Shown one piece after another: positions 1-14,000 of a stretch of 64,000 nt of DNA. This DNA is from Norana najaformis (lineage: Eukaryota > Annelida > Clitellata > Crassiclitellata > Hormogastridae): NCBI GenBank assembly GCA_964023275.1, contig OZ029919.1, positions 662,001 through 726,000 of the forward strand, written 5' to 3'. Position 1 is the first letter of the stretch, and the number at the start of each line of letters is the position of its first letter. A program made the translations under genes and the position numbers. The notes below the pieces were generated by a model. It was not told the origin of the DNA and ran no database searches. It saw nothing but the letters and a program-made list of their open reading frames with translations.

Positions 1-149
1 AACATCCTCACCGCATCATCAACAGCTTCATCAATCGCAAGGATTGATGGCCTACATATACAGCCTCTACTGAATTATAAATGAACCATACTGCCTACCT
101 AATAACAGTATATATTGCCTACTGAGTTAGTAACAGACCATACTGACCC

Positions 150-520
150 CCCACTCCTCTGGAATAAACTCCCACCAGAATTACGAAAATTATCTGACCC
201 ATCATAACAACTCACTAACATTTCACCTCTTGCAATCTCTGCACAGAGATTTTCACTCAAAACTGAAAACAATCCTCTCCCACAAATCCTATCCTGATTC
301 TTTCGCATCCCCTTATCTCTCTAGCCGCTCCAATTCCAAATACCATCCACCATAGCTGTCTGACTCCCTGCCTGCCTGCCAGCCCGACTCTTGGATCTTG
401 ACCTGGAACCGAACCCTTCCTGTCTATCGATTTTGTTTTGACTGGGCGCCTGTGAATAAGCTGGTTCCCACGACTTAGATTTCGTTGGGTGTTGTAGAAA
501 TCTCGAGCTTACAATTACAA
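150..520 (+). mobile_element. LINE 3'-end remnant with attached repeat family B tail
   Basis: Read forward, bases 150-190 encode PLWNKLPPELRKLSD, matching the LWNxLPxxIR block near the C-terminus of CR1/L2-type reverse transcriptases. The sequence from about 290 to 520 is a copy of the window's most common interspersed repeat (key words: GGTTCCAGGTCAAGATCCAAGAG and CCAGCTTATTCACAGGCGC, here on the minus strand). It lies within an intron of, or beyond, the receptor gene. Confidence 0.6.
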
Positions 521-1882
521 TTTCAATACTGGCCACCAGAGTCATAACAGACCACACTGCTTACTGAATTAAAAATGGACCAGGCTGCCTACTGAGCTGA
601 TAATGAAGATAAGAGAGAAAGTTACTAATGAAACGAGAGATGCGTTCTGTTCACCATTTCGGCTGTTGGCCGAGGCTGTAGTGCCAGAGTCGTATGTCTG
701 AGATTCTGCCGAGCGATGCCAACGTGCGAACAATGAAGACGTTGATGTGACCTCGCTGGAGAACAGGAAACTGACAGCAATGAAGGCGATGTGCGCCACT
801 GCTTCCTATTTCTCCTGTTAACACCAAATCGTAATCGTAATCAAGAATCTATAAAGCGCCACTACCGGATAATCTCATCAGAGGCTCCCGGCCCGATAAT
901 CCAGAACCATGGGGAAGAGGATGGTCTTCAAACGCTTGCGGAAGAGAGAGGGAGAAAGGAGGAGAAGTTCATGCCGCAGGTCACTAGGCGAACCGTTCCA
1001 AGAAGTAGGGCCGACCACCATAACGTGTGTTTATATAATTTTCTATTCGCTCTCTCATGTCAAGTGAGCAGAGTCGTATACTCTACTGTAAATCTAAAAG
1101 TTGCTCAATTCTATACAAGAGCTGTGTCGGGGAGATCAGCGCTATATTCCTCTTCTTCCCTTTATCTGTCCTGCAGATCCACTTCCAATCAACAACACCC
1201 GCGAGTTCTTGGGTCAGTTTCTGTGCCAGGTCAGAATTCAAGGGTAGGTTAAGTCAGGGTAATGCTAAGATGGAAAGCAACTATCACTGATAGGGCGTTC
1301 GTTGGCCCAACGCTGAGGGCCCTTAGTGGCCCAACGCTGAGGGCCAAGTGACTGTGACCATCTGTGATGGTGATGAAGCAACCACGACTGACCAATGAGG
1401 CTGATGTAGATCTCTGAAGTAGTTCCAGCCTTCAGATGTGTTCCTGTGTAAACGGTGATCAGATAAACGTAGCGAGCATTCGTCGGATTGTCTGCCAAAT
1501 CGATTGGTAGAGCCTGTCAAACACGTAACAACTCATCATTAACACCTTGATGCACCAGCATTTTTGAGGTTCTTGATAGGTATTTTGCAGACCAATGATG
1601 TATGCATAGTTTGTTATTACTATGAAAATGCAAGCAAAGTCACAAAGAAATGTGAATTGGAGAAGCGGAAAAGATTTGAAGAACCATAATCTGCTTTAAT
1701 TCATAAGATATAGACACATAAAATTAAAAGCAAATTGAATCTATGCAATTTAGTTTAATTAATAAACTGGCGCATAAATTAAAAGACTTAAAAGATAATC
1801 GACATCAACACTAACGATAAGAATGCTTTACTTATTTTGCAACAGTAGCACGAGCAAAGCAGAGCCAATAACCGATGCTTAC
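521..1882. other. Non-coding stretch, left of TM1 exon
   Basis: No convincing exon. It includes a partial family-B-like fragment around 1,130-1,260, a short duplicated GGCCCAACGCTGAGGGC motif at 1,302-1,343, and AT-rich sequence from 1,550 to 1,800. It is probably an intron, since the TM1 exon ends in a GTAAGC donor. Confidence 0.6.
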
Positions 1883-4800
1883 CAGCAGCGCATCCGAGCG
1901 ATCCATCCATATCGCCCAGAAGAGCAGCAGAAGGAAGAAGAGGAGCCACAGAAGCGCCACTGAAATCGTACCCAGGAGATTCCACTGAGAACGCGCCTCG
2001 GAATCCACGGACTTTTCCAGTTCTGGATCCGACTTCGTGATTGCAACACCACCTCCAAAGGTCGACAGGTGATTGCAGCAACAAACAATGTTGGAGTAAT
2101 TGGTACTCTCTGGATCTGCCTAAACCAACAGAGGTAACGCATATAGGCATTTATACAACGCCACTTTACAAATGTGTGGCACGGTGGTCTACCGGTAACG
2201 CGTTTGGTCGATGATCATGCGGTTGCGGGTTCGACTCCGTGTAACGATCCTGAGCAAGTTATTTGCACACACCGTGCCTCTGTCACCAAGCAGTATAATT
2301 TGTACTGGTGTAAGCTGGGAAGTAAACGACAAGTAAAGCGATGCATTGGCCCCGTTTCCTGGACCTTGGGATTGGTCCATTTCCGGCTCAAGGGCCTAAA
2401 GAAAAGGAAATGAGCACCTCCCCTGTGTGGCGACACTTGACTAGACAGACGTGCAACACGGAGGTCTATCGAGTGTGTGGTCTGTGATCTAACGGTTGCT
2501 GGCCCGAGCCTTACGTTTTACAACCTCAGACAATGGCGCTTAATAAATGCAAAAATAATAATAACTAAGAGTATAGGGTTAGGTCCGAGAAGGAAAACAA
2601 TTCGAGCTGAAACTTAAACTGCCAGTGAACTCACAAAGCAACCATCTTGCTTCCACCGTTTCTCCCGCTCGTTCCAGTATTGGCAGAATTTGTTGACAAC
2701 CATGATGGACACAACTATGCTGTGATTTGCTGTGTTATTGAAACGAACCACGAGACAGGTTTCGTTCTTGACGTCAGAAGTTAAGTGAGGATCAACTGCC
2801 CCGGCGTAACTCGGCGACTGCGAAGACGAACTGCAAGAGCAATGCTTAATGGCAAGATAAGGCAAGACACTGCAAGAACAACTTAATGGCAAGATAAGGC
2901 AAGACACTGCAAGAACAACTTAATGGCAAGATAAGGCAAGATACTGCAAGAACAACTTAATGGCAAGATAAGGCAAGATACTGCAAGAACAACTTAATGG
3001 CAAGATAAGGCAAGATACTGCAAGAACAACTTAATGGCAAGATAAGGCAGGATACTCCGAGCAACTTAATGGCAAGATGAGGGAAGATGTGTTAGGCAAT
3101 GCAAAGGCTTCCAATAAAAACTGAAAACACTCCTCTACTGCAAAACCTATTCTGATTGATCTTCTTCCCCTTATCTACCCTGCAGATCCATTTCCAAACA
3201 CCCACCCATCGTAGCCGTCTGAACACTAAGAACCAAGAACCAAGTTAAGAACCAAGTCCGGTTGTCAGAAGACCAGAGAAAGAGAAAGGGGAAAGGAGCT
3301 GTTAGTGTGGGTTGTGTTTAAGCGAAGAGAAATGGGAAGGAAGCGGATTCGATGGATCAGGGTGAGATTTCTTTAAAAGGTGAGACTTGGAACTTACTAA
3401 CTGGGGCAACAGACCACGTGTTTAAGGCTAATATTATACAGATTATCACACTTCAACCAAGTTACCTAAAATTGTAAGTCCACACAGGATTCGCAAGTCG
3501 AATTGTACCTTCGGCCAAGGCCTTCTTAGCTTTCTGCGCATTTCCCTTGAAGATGTCAAAGGTCACCGTTCCATTCAGTTCCTTGTCTGTACCGCTGCTG
3601 TTATCTTTCGATGCTTCTACGTACAGATAGAGGAACACTGTGCTGTGAGCCGGTTTCTGTACAATGGGAAGCACGAACGTCTGATTTGACGAGATGCTTA
3701 CGTTGACATAATCGTCTGGGTTCCACGGTTTCTTGCTCGGTAAAGTGAGGAATGCTTGGCGCTTCAATGTTGGAGGCACTTCGAGGGGTTGGCCGTCTTT
3801 TCGCAAAGTTATCTTAACGATGCCGGAGTCAAACGCATCGGATGTAGTCCAGAATGGATTCAGAGACCAGAATGCGAGTAACTGCAATTGCAGATAAGCC
3901 TTGATGCAACGTAATGTATCTTGCTTTTATCTAGCACCTTTTAAACACAATTCACAAGGGCGTTAAACATGGCTATTATAATTTATGCATTTGTTAAGCG
4001 CGACTATCTAATGACTTCGCATCAATCAATGGCGCAGAGGGAAGGAAATGTTCAAGGCCCCAGCACAGTAACCGTCTCAGAGGCGCAGGACTGAACCCAT
4101 ACTCTCCGCGTTACAAGCCGATCGCTCTAACCAATCAGCTACCATTTTCCACACGTCATCAAACAGGCCAACAAAGGTGCGACTTAAAATACGCTTTAAA
4201 TGTTCCTTGCCCCGTCTGGGGCAGAACGCATTTTTAGTGGCAGACTCTTCCAGAAGGACGGTCGCGGGCACAAGAAAGTAGTGTGCTTTCGCCATACGGA
4301 ATTGCTGGACCAACAGCTCCCAAGGGCTGACGAATGGATCTCTCATCGACCCCGATCACTAATGCTTCCTTCTGGAAGCGCCCCTGGAATCGATAATTAC
4401 ATGTCTTGAGGAGTGGGGCGTTAGATGACTACTAGGCACCAATGGCTGTGTTGGCCAAAATTCAAAATGACAGATTTATCACAATCGTATCGTAAAATCG
4501 TAAACTCGAGATTTCTACAGCGCTCAACAAAAGCTAAGTCGCGGGAATCAGCTTATTCACAGAGGCTCAGTCAAAACAAAATTGACAGGCGAGAAGGGTT
4601 CGGTTCCAGGTCAAGATCCAGGAGTCAGGCAGTCAGACGGTTACGGTGGGTGATGTTTGGAATTGAATCTGCAGGAAAGACAAGGGGGAGGAAGAGGAAT
4701 CAGGATAGGATCTGAAGAAAAGGAGTGTTTCAGTTTTGAGTGGAAGACCTGCACAGAAATTACAAGGGAAGAGGAAATGGTGAGTATTTATTTTATGTAT

Positions 4801-5098
4801 TCTATTGTAAAGTCGCCAGAAAAATTCTCCATGTCTCGCGTACCTCGACCTGATAGTCATCACCGTTGACAAGGACAGAGGAGGAAAATGCATCCGGTGG
4901 TAGAGAAAAGTTAAAAGCTCTTTCATTCATTTCCAAATTAACTTTGGTTGGCGCAGCTTCCTCAGGTTCCAGGGTTTTCAAAGAAACCGTGAAGGCATCC
5001 GTGTCTACGGTCAGTTGTTCTGATAGGTATGTTACATTGAAGAGCAACTGGTTCACGCTTGCAATCAGGTTCATAACAAAAGGCGCAACATCCAAACT
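1883..5098 (-). CDS. GAIN region, GPS autoproteolysis motif and first transmembrane span
   Basis: Exons 5098-4844, 3881-3466, 2830-2635 and 2119-1883 join in matching phases. The first two encode a beta-rich region with the polycystin-like segment FWSLNPFW and GIVKITLRKDGQPLEV. The third ends in the first half of a GPS motif (CQYWNEREKRWKQDGCF). The fourth supplies the second half, CCCNHLSTFGG, in which cleavage would fall between HL and ST, then KSDPELEKSV and a hydrophobic span beginning WNLLGTISVALLWLLFLL and ending in WMDRSD. This is the polycystin/adhesion-GPCR GPS, cut in the ER into two non-covalently bound parts. A PLAT domain would be the next expected exon, left of the window. Confidence 0.87.
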
Positions 5099-8000
5099 CT
5101 AAACAAATCAACAAACCAAATCTAATCTGTATGTATGTATGTGAACTTTTTTAAAGCGCATTTTAGGCGCTCCTTAATAGCGTTAATCTGAGCAATTATG
5201 AGTGAAGGACTTGATCAAGGTCCCCGGACAGTAACCGTCTCAGAGGAGGAGGCTCGAACCCGTGCTCTTCCAGTCACAAGCAGAGCGCTCTATCCAATCG
5301 GCTACTGTGCCCCAGTGCAAGAGAACAACGAGCAAAGTTCGGTCAGAGGTGGGTTAGCAAGGAGCGTCTCCGAGATGACTGTTAGGGTCGCTAGAAGAAG
5401 ACCCTAACAGCCACGTTCGCTGGATCTATATGTGGCTCACTGCTGGCCACCAGAGGCACAGCGTGGGTCCCATATGTGCCCAGCCCGAGTGGCTGTTTGG
5501 ATAGGCCTATGTAAATAACGCATTCTGTTTAAAGGAAAGCAGTCACTGTACAGTTTGAAGAGAGAACCTGCATCACTCTTACAAAACACAAACTCACCTG
5601 CACAAAACTCATTTTGGAATCACGAAACGCCGCATACAGCAAGTCAGACAGGCAGAACAGAAAGATTCTACAAGCAACACAAAATTCCTTTACAAAATCT
5701 TGCCAGACACGAAGCCATGAGACATTTCTAACCGAATCTAATCCAATCGTAAACGTAATCGTAAACTCGAGATGTCTACTTAAAAGCTAAGCGCAAAGCA
5801 CCAGCTCATTCACAAGCATTGCATTAAAATGGTGCTGAGAAATTGTTCAATATCATAGGAAATTATACTGCATTGTAAAGCAAAATATGGTAAATGAAGC
5901 AGACTGGTTTTTGAGAATTTGAATTCTAAACTAATCAAATGTAAAAAGTTCTATAGCGCCGTTATCACAATGTCCAAGGCATCAGTCGATGGTCGCTTCA
6001 AGTCAAAATCGCAATCCAAAATCACAATCCGTCGGAGAAGCCGGGTCGGATTTGGATAGATCAAAGAAACCGGAAGCCAGGCTACGGTAGGTAAGCAAGT
6101 TGAAAGAGATGTGTTTTTAGTTTAGATGTGAATGACATCAAAGAATTCTGACATCTGACGTAATAACACAGCTTCCGAACCTGCCAGTGTCCCTTAATAC
6201 AGTGGTTGAAATTTCGTTGCTGTAATATCCGATGCTTTCTTCGATCCTGACAAGAAGTTTCTGGAAGTCAAATCCAGTCAGAATTCGCGACGGTTCGTCT
6301 CTGCTGATCTGGGTCGTCAGTTTCTTGAGCGCTGTGACCGTCTGCTCAAGAATGATGACGTAGATAGGTTCTTTGGCTGGTGACGAACTCTTCATCCCAG
6401 CGATGTCCCCAAGCAAACTCAATGCCTCAGACCTGAACTGAACATTAGAGACATTGTCACGAATCAGAAAAACTCATAACACGAGGAAGGAAGGAGGAGG
6501 AAAAGGAGGAGAAGAAGAAGATGAAGAAGAAAAAGACCAGTCTCCCTTAAACCAACCTCAAAAGGCAACCATGGGTATGAAGCGACAGCGACTACCGACT
6601 ACATCTTCTTGGCCTCAGCATATGACAGCAGGTGACCAGTCCTCTATTCGCCGTCTAATCTTCCCACTGATAGTGTACAGTAAATGCACTCATTTCATAG
6701 CTGAGTTTACAACAGGAATAGCAATTCTGAAACACACGGTAACAATGTGAACCTCCAACTTTTCGATCGATAGTCCAGCACTTTATCCACTAAGACCAGC
6801 GTCAACCCTCTGTAACTTTAGAAAGCCAGTGTCAAAACAAAAAGCAGGTGTTCAAGGCCACTCCTGATGTATCCCACTTAAACTCAGATGGGGGTTGGCC
6901 ATGGCAGACGTGGACCTGGATCTACCCTTGATGGCAACCCAGCACCAATCTATTAATTGGGGCACCTTCTGCAGTTGTTTCAAGTCTTCGCCGCCCGTCA
7001 CGTTGCCAGTCTGAGAGTTGATCGACGCCAGGATGACGTTGAGGTGCCTCGCTGCTCCCACGTGATCCAGGTGCCACAGCATGGATGATGCCTCTCTCAG
7101 TCGGTCGAAGAAGAAAGCCAACGACCTCTGCTTCGAATGTACCTAACAACCCAACACCAAGTAAACTATCCTCTATACCACAAGTGAGACGCAGGGTAGG
7201 CGCTCAATTCCTTTTCTTTTTATGCCTTTTGGCCGGCGATGGACGAATCCCAAGGTCCTGGACACGAAGCCAGCGTATCGCAGGACCTGCCGTTTACTTC
7301 CCAGTTTAAGCCAGTACTAAATTATACTGCTTGGCTACAGCGGCATGGTGTGCGCAAACCACTTGTCGTTACACGGAGTCGAACCAGCAACCGCATGATC
7401 ATTCCCTCTTTAGAATCATGGCACCAAAATGTATCATATTCATATATCCATAATTGTGCTATAGGCCTACACAGGCTTATTCTCAAAATTACAAAAACAA
7501 AGTACAACAGATGATATTTAAGCATCTTTCCTTTGATTATCTGCCAACAGCGTAACTGACTTACAAAGTACTTTACATAACATTAAAATATATTAATGTT
7601 AATTCAACTGGTGCTAAAACATTACACTTTCATGTCAAATTAACACACTGCTCAAATGCTAAACTTGTGCAACAATTCACATAACACTCAAATCTTAAAC
7701 TTTCATGTTAAACTCATTTACTGCCTACATGCTAAAATTTTGCATTAATTCACATAATGCTTGAGGTTAAACTTACACAGTAATCAGATAACACTTAAAT
7801 GTTAAGCTTTCACATTAATTCACATAACTTACAGTAACTCTGAGCTCAATGGCCGCTTGAGTCCGCCACCCATCAATTGCAAACGCCGTCAAACAGACCA
7901 AGTCCTTGAGGGATTTCTCTCCAGCTGGTAGCATGAAGTTGCTTAAGCCCGGATTTGGACCGAGGTAGAGCAGTGTTCTGACTGTCAATGTACCACATGA

Positions 8001-11000
8001 TTTTACATGTACACGTGTACCCGAACATTTATATAGCGCCTTCAGGGAACCCAATGAAGGCACACTTTGCACTGATGCTCTAGTTCAGTAGGGAAAATGT
8101 TCATTCACAGACAAATGAAGCTCAAATACCAGGAAACACAGTTTAGCATCAACTGTTCCTTAAAGGTAACTTTTGCAGTAAATTTTCCAACATCTTTGCA
8201 CGGCCTAGATGAAAATTAGGTCACTTGCTTACTTAGGCTATTTGACTTCACTGTCAGAACCTCACTGTTTGTTGACTGAGTGGATCAACCCTTTCCAGTC
8301 TTTGATTTCTGATCCATCCAGCTATGCCTCAGTGCATCTGAGTAAATGTATATGTGCTTCTATAGTAACAGTATGGCCTCGACCGAGTGGTTCTCAAATG
8401 CCGCCAGCGCCACTGAGCTCCAGACCAGTAAGGATAAATGGTTGTCCTTGCAACCAAATTCATCATAAAGGTTTCCTAAAAGCTCTTAATCAACAATCCA
8501 AAATAGGCCTAAAAGTAACTTCTACTTTACATTACTATAATTTACTAGATCATCCAGAATCTAATGGTTGGTAGAATCTAAGAAATTTCTATCAAAAACA
8601 TGGACATTAAGTAACCTAAACACAAATCACTTATTATCAAAATAGACCTATTCTGAAACCCAAGACCATAAGCACAAGGCAACCGGTAATCAACCTAAAA
8701 GGTCTAAGAAATGCCCTAACCCAAAAGCTCTGTTATTACACCTTAAGGGCCACATGACCTTAAAGGTTGCATGATTTTAAGGGTCACATGACCTTAAGGG
8801 TCATGCTTGACCACAATCATTTTAACGAGTCTAGGAGATATTCCCCGGGTAATTTCCCCCCGGACATTTCCCCCGTCATCTCCCCCCATGGATTTCCCCC
8901 CCCCCCGGGTAAATACCCACCCAGACATTTCCCCCCAAGTCATATATTTTATATCAACAAACATCACAATTAGTTTTGTATAGGTCACAAATAAAAAGAA
9001 CAATATTTTTAAAATGAATTTAAGTGATACAAGGTAAAAAATAACAGTAAAATTAGTACTTGTGTTTATATCAAAGGTCTTTAGTGTTAAGTTTAAGTTC
9101 TGTTTATGAGCAATACACAGAGATAGTGTGTTCACAGACTAATGTTAAAAGCAACTGCTTTCAAGTAGTCTTTCTAGAAAACTGTTTACTCAGTTTGTTG
9201 ATATATTAAAAGTCTTTGCTAAATATTGTTTGTATTTCCACACTCAAACATCAAAGCACTAAAAACTCCGTATAGATAGAAATTGTTTACTTTTTGTGGA
9301 CATTTGGGGGGAAATATCCAGGTTTTTTATCCTATTGAAACGCCTGGGGGAGAAATCCAGGGGGAGATGACAGGGGGAAAAGTCCGGGGGGAAATGTCCA
9401 GGGGGATTTGTCCGGATCCCCATTTTAACATACTGAACAGAAAAACTCAGCAAAAGATATGATTCTCACACAGATACGGTGGGTTGCTTTTGCCGCATCT
9501 GTGTAGAACAAACTTGTAGGTAATCGGATGCTGGGCATCGGAAAAGTTCTCACAAAAGATGGAAAACATCGTCTCCAACTCGTTCCCCATCGAAGGACGA
9601 ATAACGCAGAGTCCGTTTGCTGGGGCATCGTTTACCGTGAAACTGTAGGAAGCGCCGTAATAGCCTGATTCTGCTGCTGTGTCATTTCCAGTCCCGAAAC
9701 GAATGTACCCGATTTTCGACCGAGAAGCTCTCTTGGCACGATTGTCAGAACCACTGCTGGGCTCTGCCGGATTGTCTGGGGACAAACCAACTTGTTCACT
9801 TGTGTCTGAGCCGAGTTCAATGCCAACGATGGCTCCTGAAGTTCGTTTCCTGTCAACTGAAGAAAATTCACTGGCATATAAAATGTCCTCAACACTGATA
9901 GATGTGACTTCAACGGCTCCTGAGGTATCTTCATCACCAAACGGTGAGAGTTCATCGGTACTTAAACCGTCATCAGACGTAACTTCAGAGGCTCCTGAAG
10001 TTTGTTGATACAGTACTGTAGATTTTTCACTTCCCCTTGAACTTTCCTCGTTGCCAACTGACGCAATCTGAGTGGTACCTGGAGATTGTATCTCGCCTGC
10101 TGTATAAAATTCACTGGTCAATGACCTCTTTTTAACTCTATTCGAAGTAACTTCAGTAGTTTCAGAGGTATCTAAATTGTGAACTGTAAAAACTTCACTG
10201 GAAACTGAGCTGTCTTTAATACCAACAAATATGAATTCACTCTCCACTGATACGAGCTCTTCTCCAGCTGTCAAAAATTCACTTGAAATGTCTTCACCGT
10301 CAGTGGTCGAAAACTGAGTGGCTCTTAAAGTATATTCCTCGCCCGTAGCAGACATTTCACTGGCAACCGAGTGCTGTCCAATGCTCACTGATTTAGTCCG
10401 AGTAGCCCCTGAGGTATATTCATCACCAGTGATAGCTGAACTCAGTTCAGGACCACGTGATGTGACTTCAGTAGCTGCTGAGAAACCTTTATCTGCAACA
10501 GCAGACCATTTACTGGTATCTCGGCTGTCTTCAGTGCCAACAGATGTAACTTCAGTGGCTCCCGAAGTATGTTTTTTGCCAAAAGTTGCTAACTCATTCC
10601 CATTTACACTGTGATCTATGACACCAGTCGTCACCTGAGTGGCTCCTGAAGTATGTTTCACAACTGTTATAGAAAATTTACTGGTATCTCGGCTGGCTTC
10701 AACAGCTTCAGTGGCTCCCGAAATATGTTTTCCGCCAAATGTTGCTAACTCACTTCCATTTACACTGCGCTCAATGACACCAGTCATAATTTGAGTGGCA
10801 CCTGAAGTATATTCCACGCCTGTTGTAGAAAATTTACTGGTACCTGGGCTGTCTTCAGTGCCAACAGATGTAACTTTGACGGATCCCGAAGTACGTTTAT
10901 TATCGCCCAATGGTAAAGCACTGGTACTTTGGCGGTGCTCTACGACCGGAGACGTAACATCACTGGTTTCAGCTGCAAGTTCACCTATGACTATCTCTGC

Positions 11001-14000
11001 CAATTCAATGTCACCCGAACTCCCCTCATCATCACCAACAGATGCAAAGTGAGTGACTCCTGCAGTGTCTTTCTCGCCTGCATTATAAACTTCAGTAGGA
11101 AATGGCCCGTGTTCAATCCTAACGGCTCCTGAGCTGTGTTTATCGACTGTTTCAGTTCGAGGTATCGGTAAGCTGTGTTCTGTTTTATCTCCAACCGCTG
11201 ACAATTTACTGGGACTTGAACTGTGCTCAATGCCATGTGATGTAACTCCAACAGATGCTGAAGTGAGCTCTTCTTTATGTATAACAGCTTCACTGGTAAC
11301 TGCTTCGGAGGTACTTGATCTGTCTTCAATGTCATGTGATGTAACTCCAACAGATGCTGAAGTGAGCTCTTCTTTATGTATAACAGCTTCACTGGTAACT
11401 GCTTCTGAGGCACTTGAACTATGCTCAATGCCATGTGATGTAACTCCAACAGATGCAGAAGTGAGCTTTTCTTTATGTATAACAGCTTCACTGGTAACAG
11501 CTTCTGAGATGCTTTTATCTCCAACTGTTGACAATTTACTGGGATTTGAACTGTGCTCAATGCCATGTGATGTAACTCCAACAGATGCTGAAGTTAGCTT
11601 TTCTTTATGTATAACAGCTTCACTGGTAACTGCTTCTGAGGCACTTGAACTATGCTCAATGCCATGTGATGTAACTCCAACAGATGCAGAAGTGAGCTTT
11701 TCTTTATGTATAACAGCTTCACTGGTAACAGCTTCTGAGATGCTTTTATCTCCAACTGTTGACAATTTACTGGGATTTGAACTGTGCTCAATGCCATGTG
11801 ATGTAACTCCAACAGATGCTGAAGTGAGCTTTTCTTTATGTATAACAGCTTCACTGGTAACAGCTTCTGAGATGCTTTTATCTCCAACTGTTGACAATTT
11901 ACTGGGATTTGAACTGTGCTCAATGCCATGTGATGTAACTCCAACAGATGCTGAAGTTAGCTTTTCTTTATGTATAACAGCTTCACTGGTAACTGCTTCT
12001 GAGATGCTTTTATCTCCAACTGTTGACAATTTACTGGGATTTGAACTGTGCTCAATGCCATGTGATGTAACTCCAACAGATGCTGAAGTGAGCTTTTCTT
12101 TATGTATAACAGCTTCACTGGTAACAGCTTCTGAGATGCTTTTATCTCCAACTGTTGACAATTTACTGGGATTTGAACTGTGCTTAATGCCATGTGATGT
12201 AACTCCAACAGATGCTGAAGTTAGCTTTTCTTTATGTATAACAGCTTCACTGGTAACTGCTTCTGAGGCACTTGAACTATGCTCAATGCCATGTGATGTA
12301 ACTCCAACAGATGCAGAAGTGAGCTTTTCTTTATGTATAACAGCTTCACTGGTAACTGCTTCTGAGGCACTTGAACTATGCTCAATGCCATGTGATGTAA
12401 CTCCAACAGATGCTGAAGTTAGCTCTTCTTTATGTATAACAGCTTCACTGGTAACTGCTTCTGAGGTACTTGATCTGTCTTCAATGTCATGTGATGTAAC
12501 TCCAACAGATGCTGAAGTGAGCTTTTCTTTATGTATAACAGCTTCACTGGTAACTGCTTCTGAGGTACTTGATCTGTCTTCAATGTCATGTGATGTAACT
12601 CCAACAGATGCTGAAGTGAGCTTTTCTTTATGTATAACAGCTTCACTGGTAACTGCTTTGGAGGTACTTGATCTGTCTTCAATGTCATGTGATGTAACTC
12701 CAACAGATGCTGAAGTGAGCTTTTCTTTATGAATAACAGCTTCACTGGTAACTGCTTCTGAGGTACTTGATCTGTCTTCAATGTCATGTGATGTAACTCC
12801 AACAGATGCTGAAGTGAGCTTTTCTTTATGTATAACAGCTTCACTGGTAACTGCTTCTGAGGTACTTGATCTGTCTTCAATGTCATGTGATGTAACTCCA
12901 ACAGATGCTGAAGTGAGCTTTTCTTTATGTATAACAGCTTCACTGGTAACTGCTTCGGAGGTACTTGATCTGTCTTCAATGTCATGTGATGTAACTCCAA
13001 CAGATGCTGAAGTGAGCTTTTCTTTATGTATAACAGCTTCACTGGTAACAGCTTCTGAGATGCTTTTATCTCCAATCGTTGACAATATACTGGGACTTGA
13101 ACTGTGTCCAACACCAACAGTTGTAACCTGAGTGGCTTCTGAAGTGTGTTTCTTCTCATCTGCTCTAGAAAGTTCACTGGCAGCTGAGCTGTGTCCCCTG
13201 CCAACAGACGTTACTTCAGTGGCTCCCGAGGTATGATCATCCCCAACTGTTGTCTCGATGGAACTTGAGCTTTGCTGTAGACCAGGCGACATAACTTCAG
13301 TAGCTACTGATGTGTTCTCATCTCCGACTGGCGATGTACCTCTGCCATCTGAACTATCTTTCTCGCTAATAGATGAAATTTGAGTGGATCCTAAAGTGTG
13401 CTTCGCGCCTGCTGTTGAAACTTCACTTGCAACCGAGCTTTCTTGAATGTGAAGAGACCTGAATTCAGTAGCTCCAGAGGTGGCTTTGTATGGAACGGTG
13501 GAAATGTCCCTGGTAACTGTGCTGTTTTCAATACCACTAGATGTGATTTCTTCAGCGGCTTTCAGGGTCTGTTTATGCCCAACTGTAAAAGTTTCAGTGG
13601 AAGTGAGTTTATCTGCAACAGATGACAGTTCAGTGGCACCCAAGCTGTGTTCTATGTCAGGTGACATCACTTCAGTAGCAGCTGAGGTAAGTTCATCTTT
13701 ACCTTTAGAAATTCCAATGGGGACTGAACCGAGCTCAATGTCAACAGATGTAACTTCAGTGGCTCCCGCTGAATGTTTGATGCCTGAGCTGTGTTCGATG
13801 CCACGAGATGTTCTTTCAGTGATGTAACTTGTGTACTGATCTCTGTCTGTAGTTTCTCCACCTGCACTTGAACTACCTTCATAGCTAAAAGATGTAATTT
13901 GAGCACCTCTTGAAGTTTGTTTTTTGCTTGCAGTTGAAAATTCAATGGCAATTGTGCTACCCTCCATGCCAGCAGATCTGAATTCTGTGGCACCTGTACT

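Noticed and set aside
791..1290. 153-codon plus-strand ORF near the left end
   Set aside because: No domain, overlaps a fragment of interspersed repeat, and codon use is not protein-like.
2831..3071. CRISPR-like array
   Set aside because: Units are contiguous without unique spacers, and the genome is eukaryotic. The same holds for the other tandem arrays in the window.
11230..12732. A 500-codon plus-strand ORF
   Set aside because: Antisense shadow of the 99/132-bp coding array, with no start context, domain or splice signals. A third frame on the minus strand (LELHHMALSTVQ-type) is likewise a repeat artefact.
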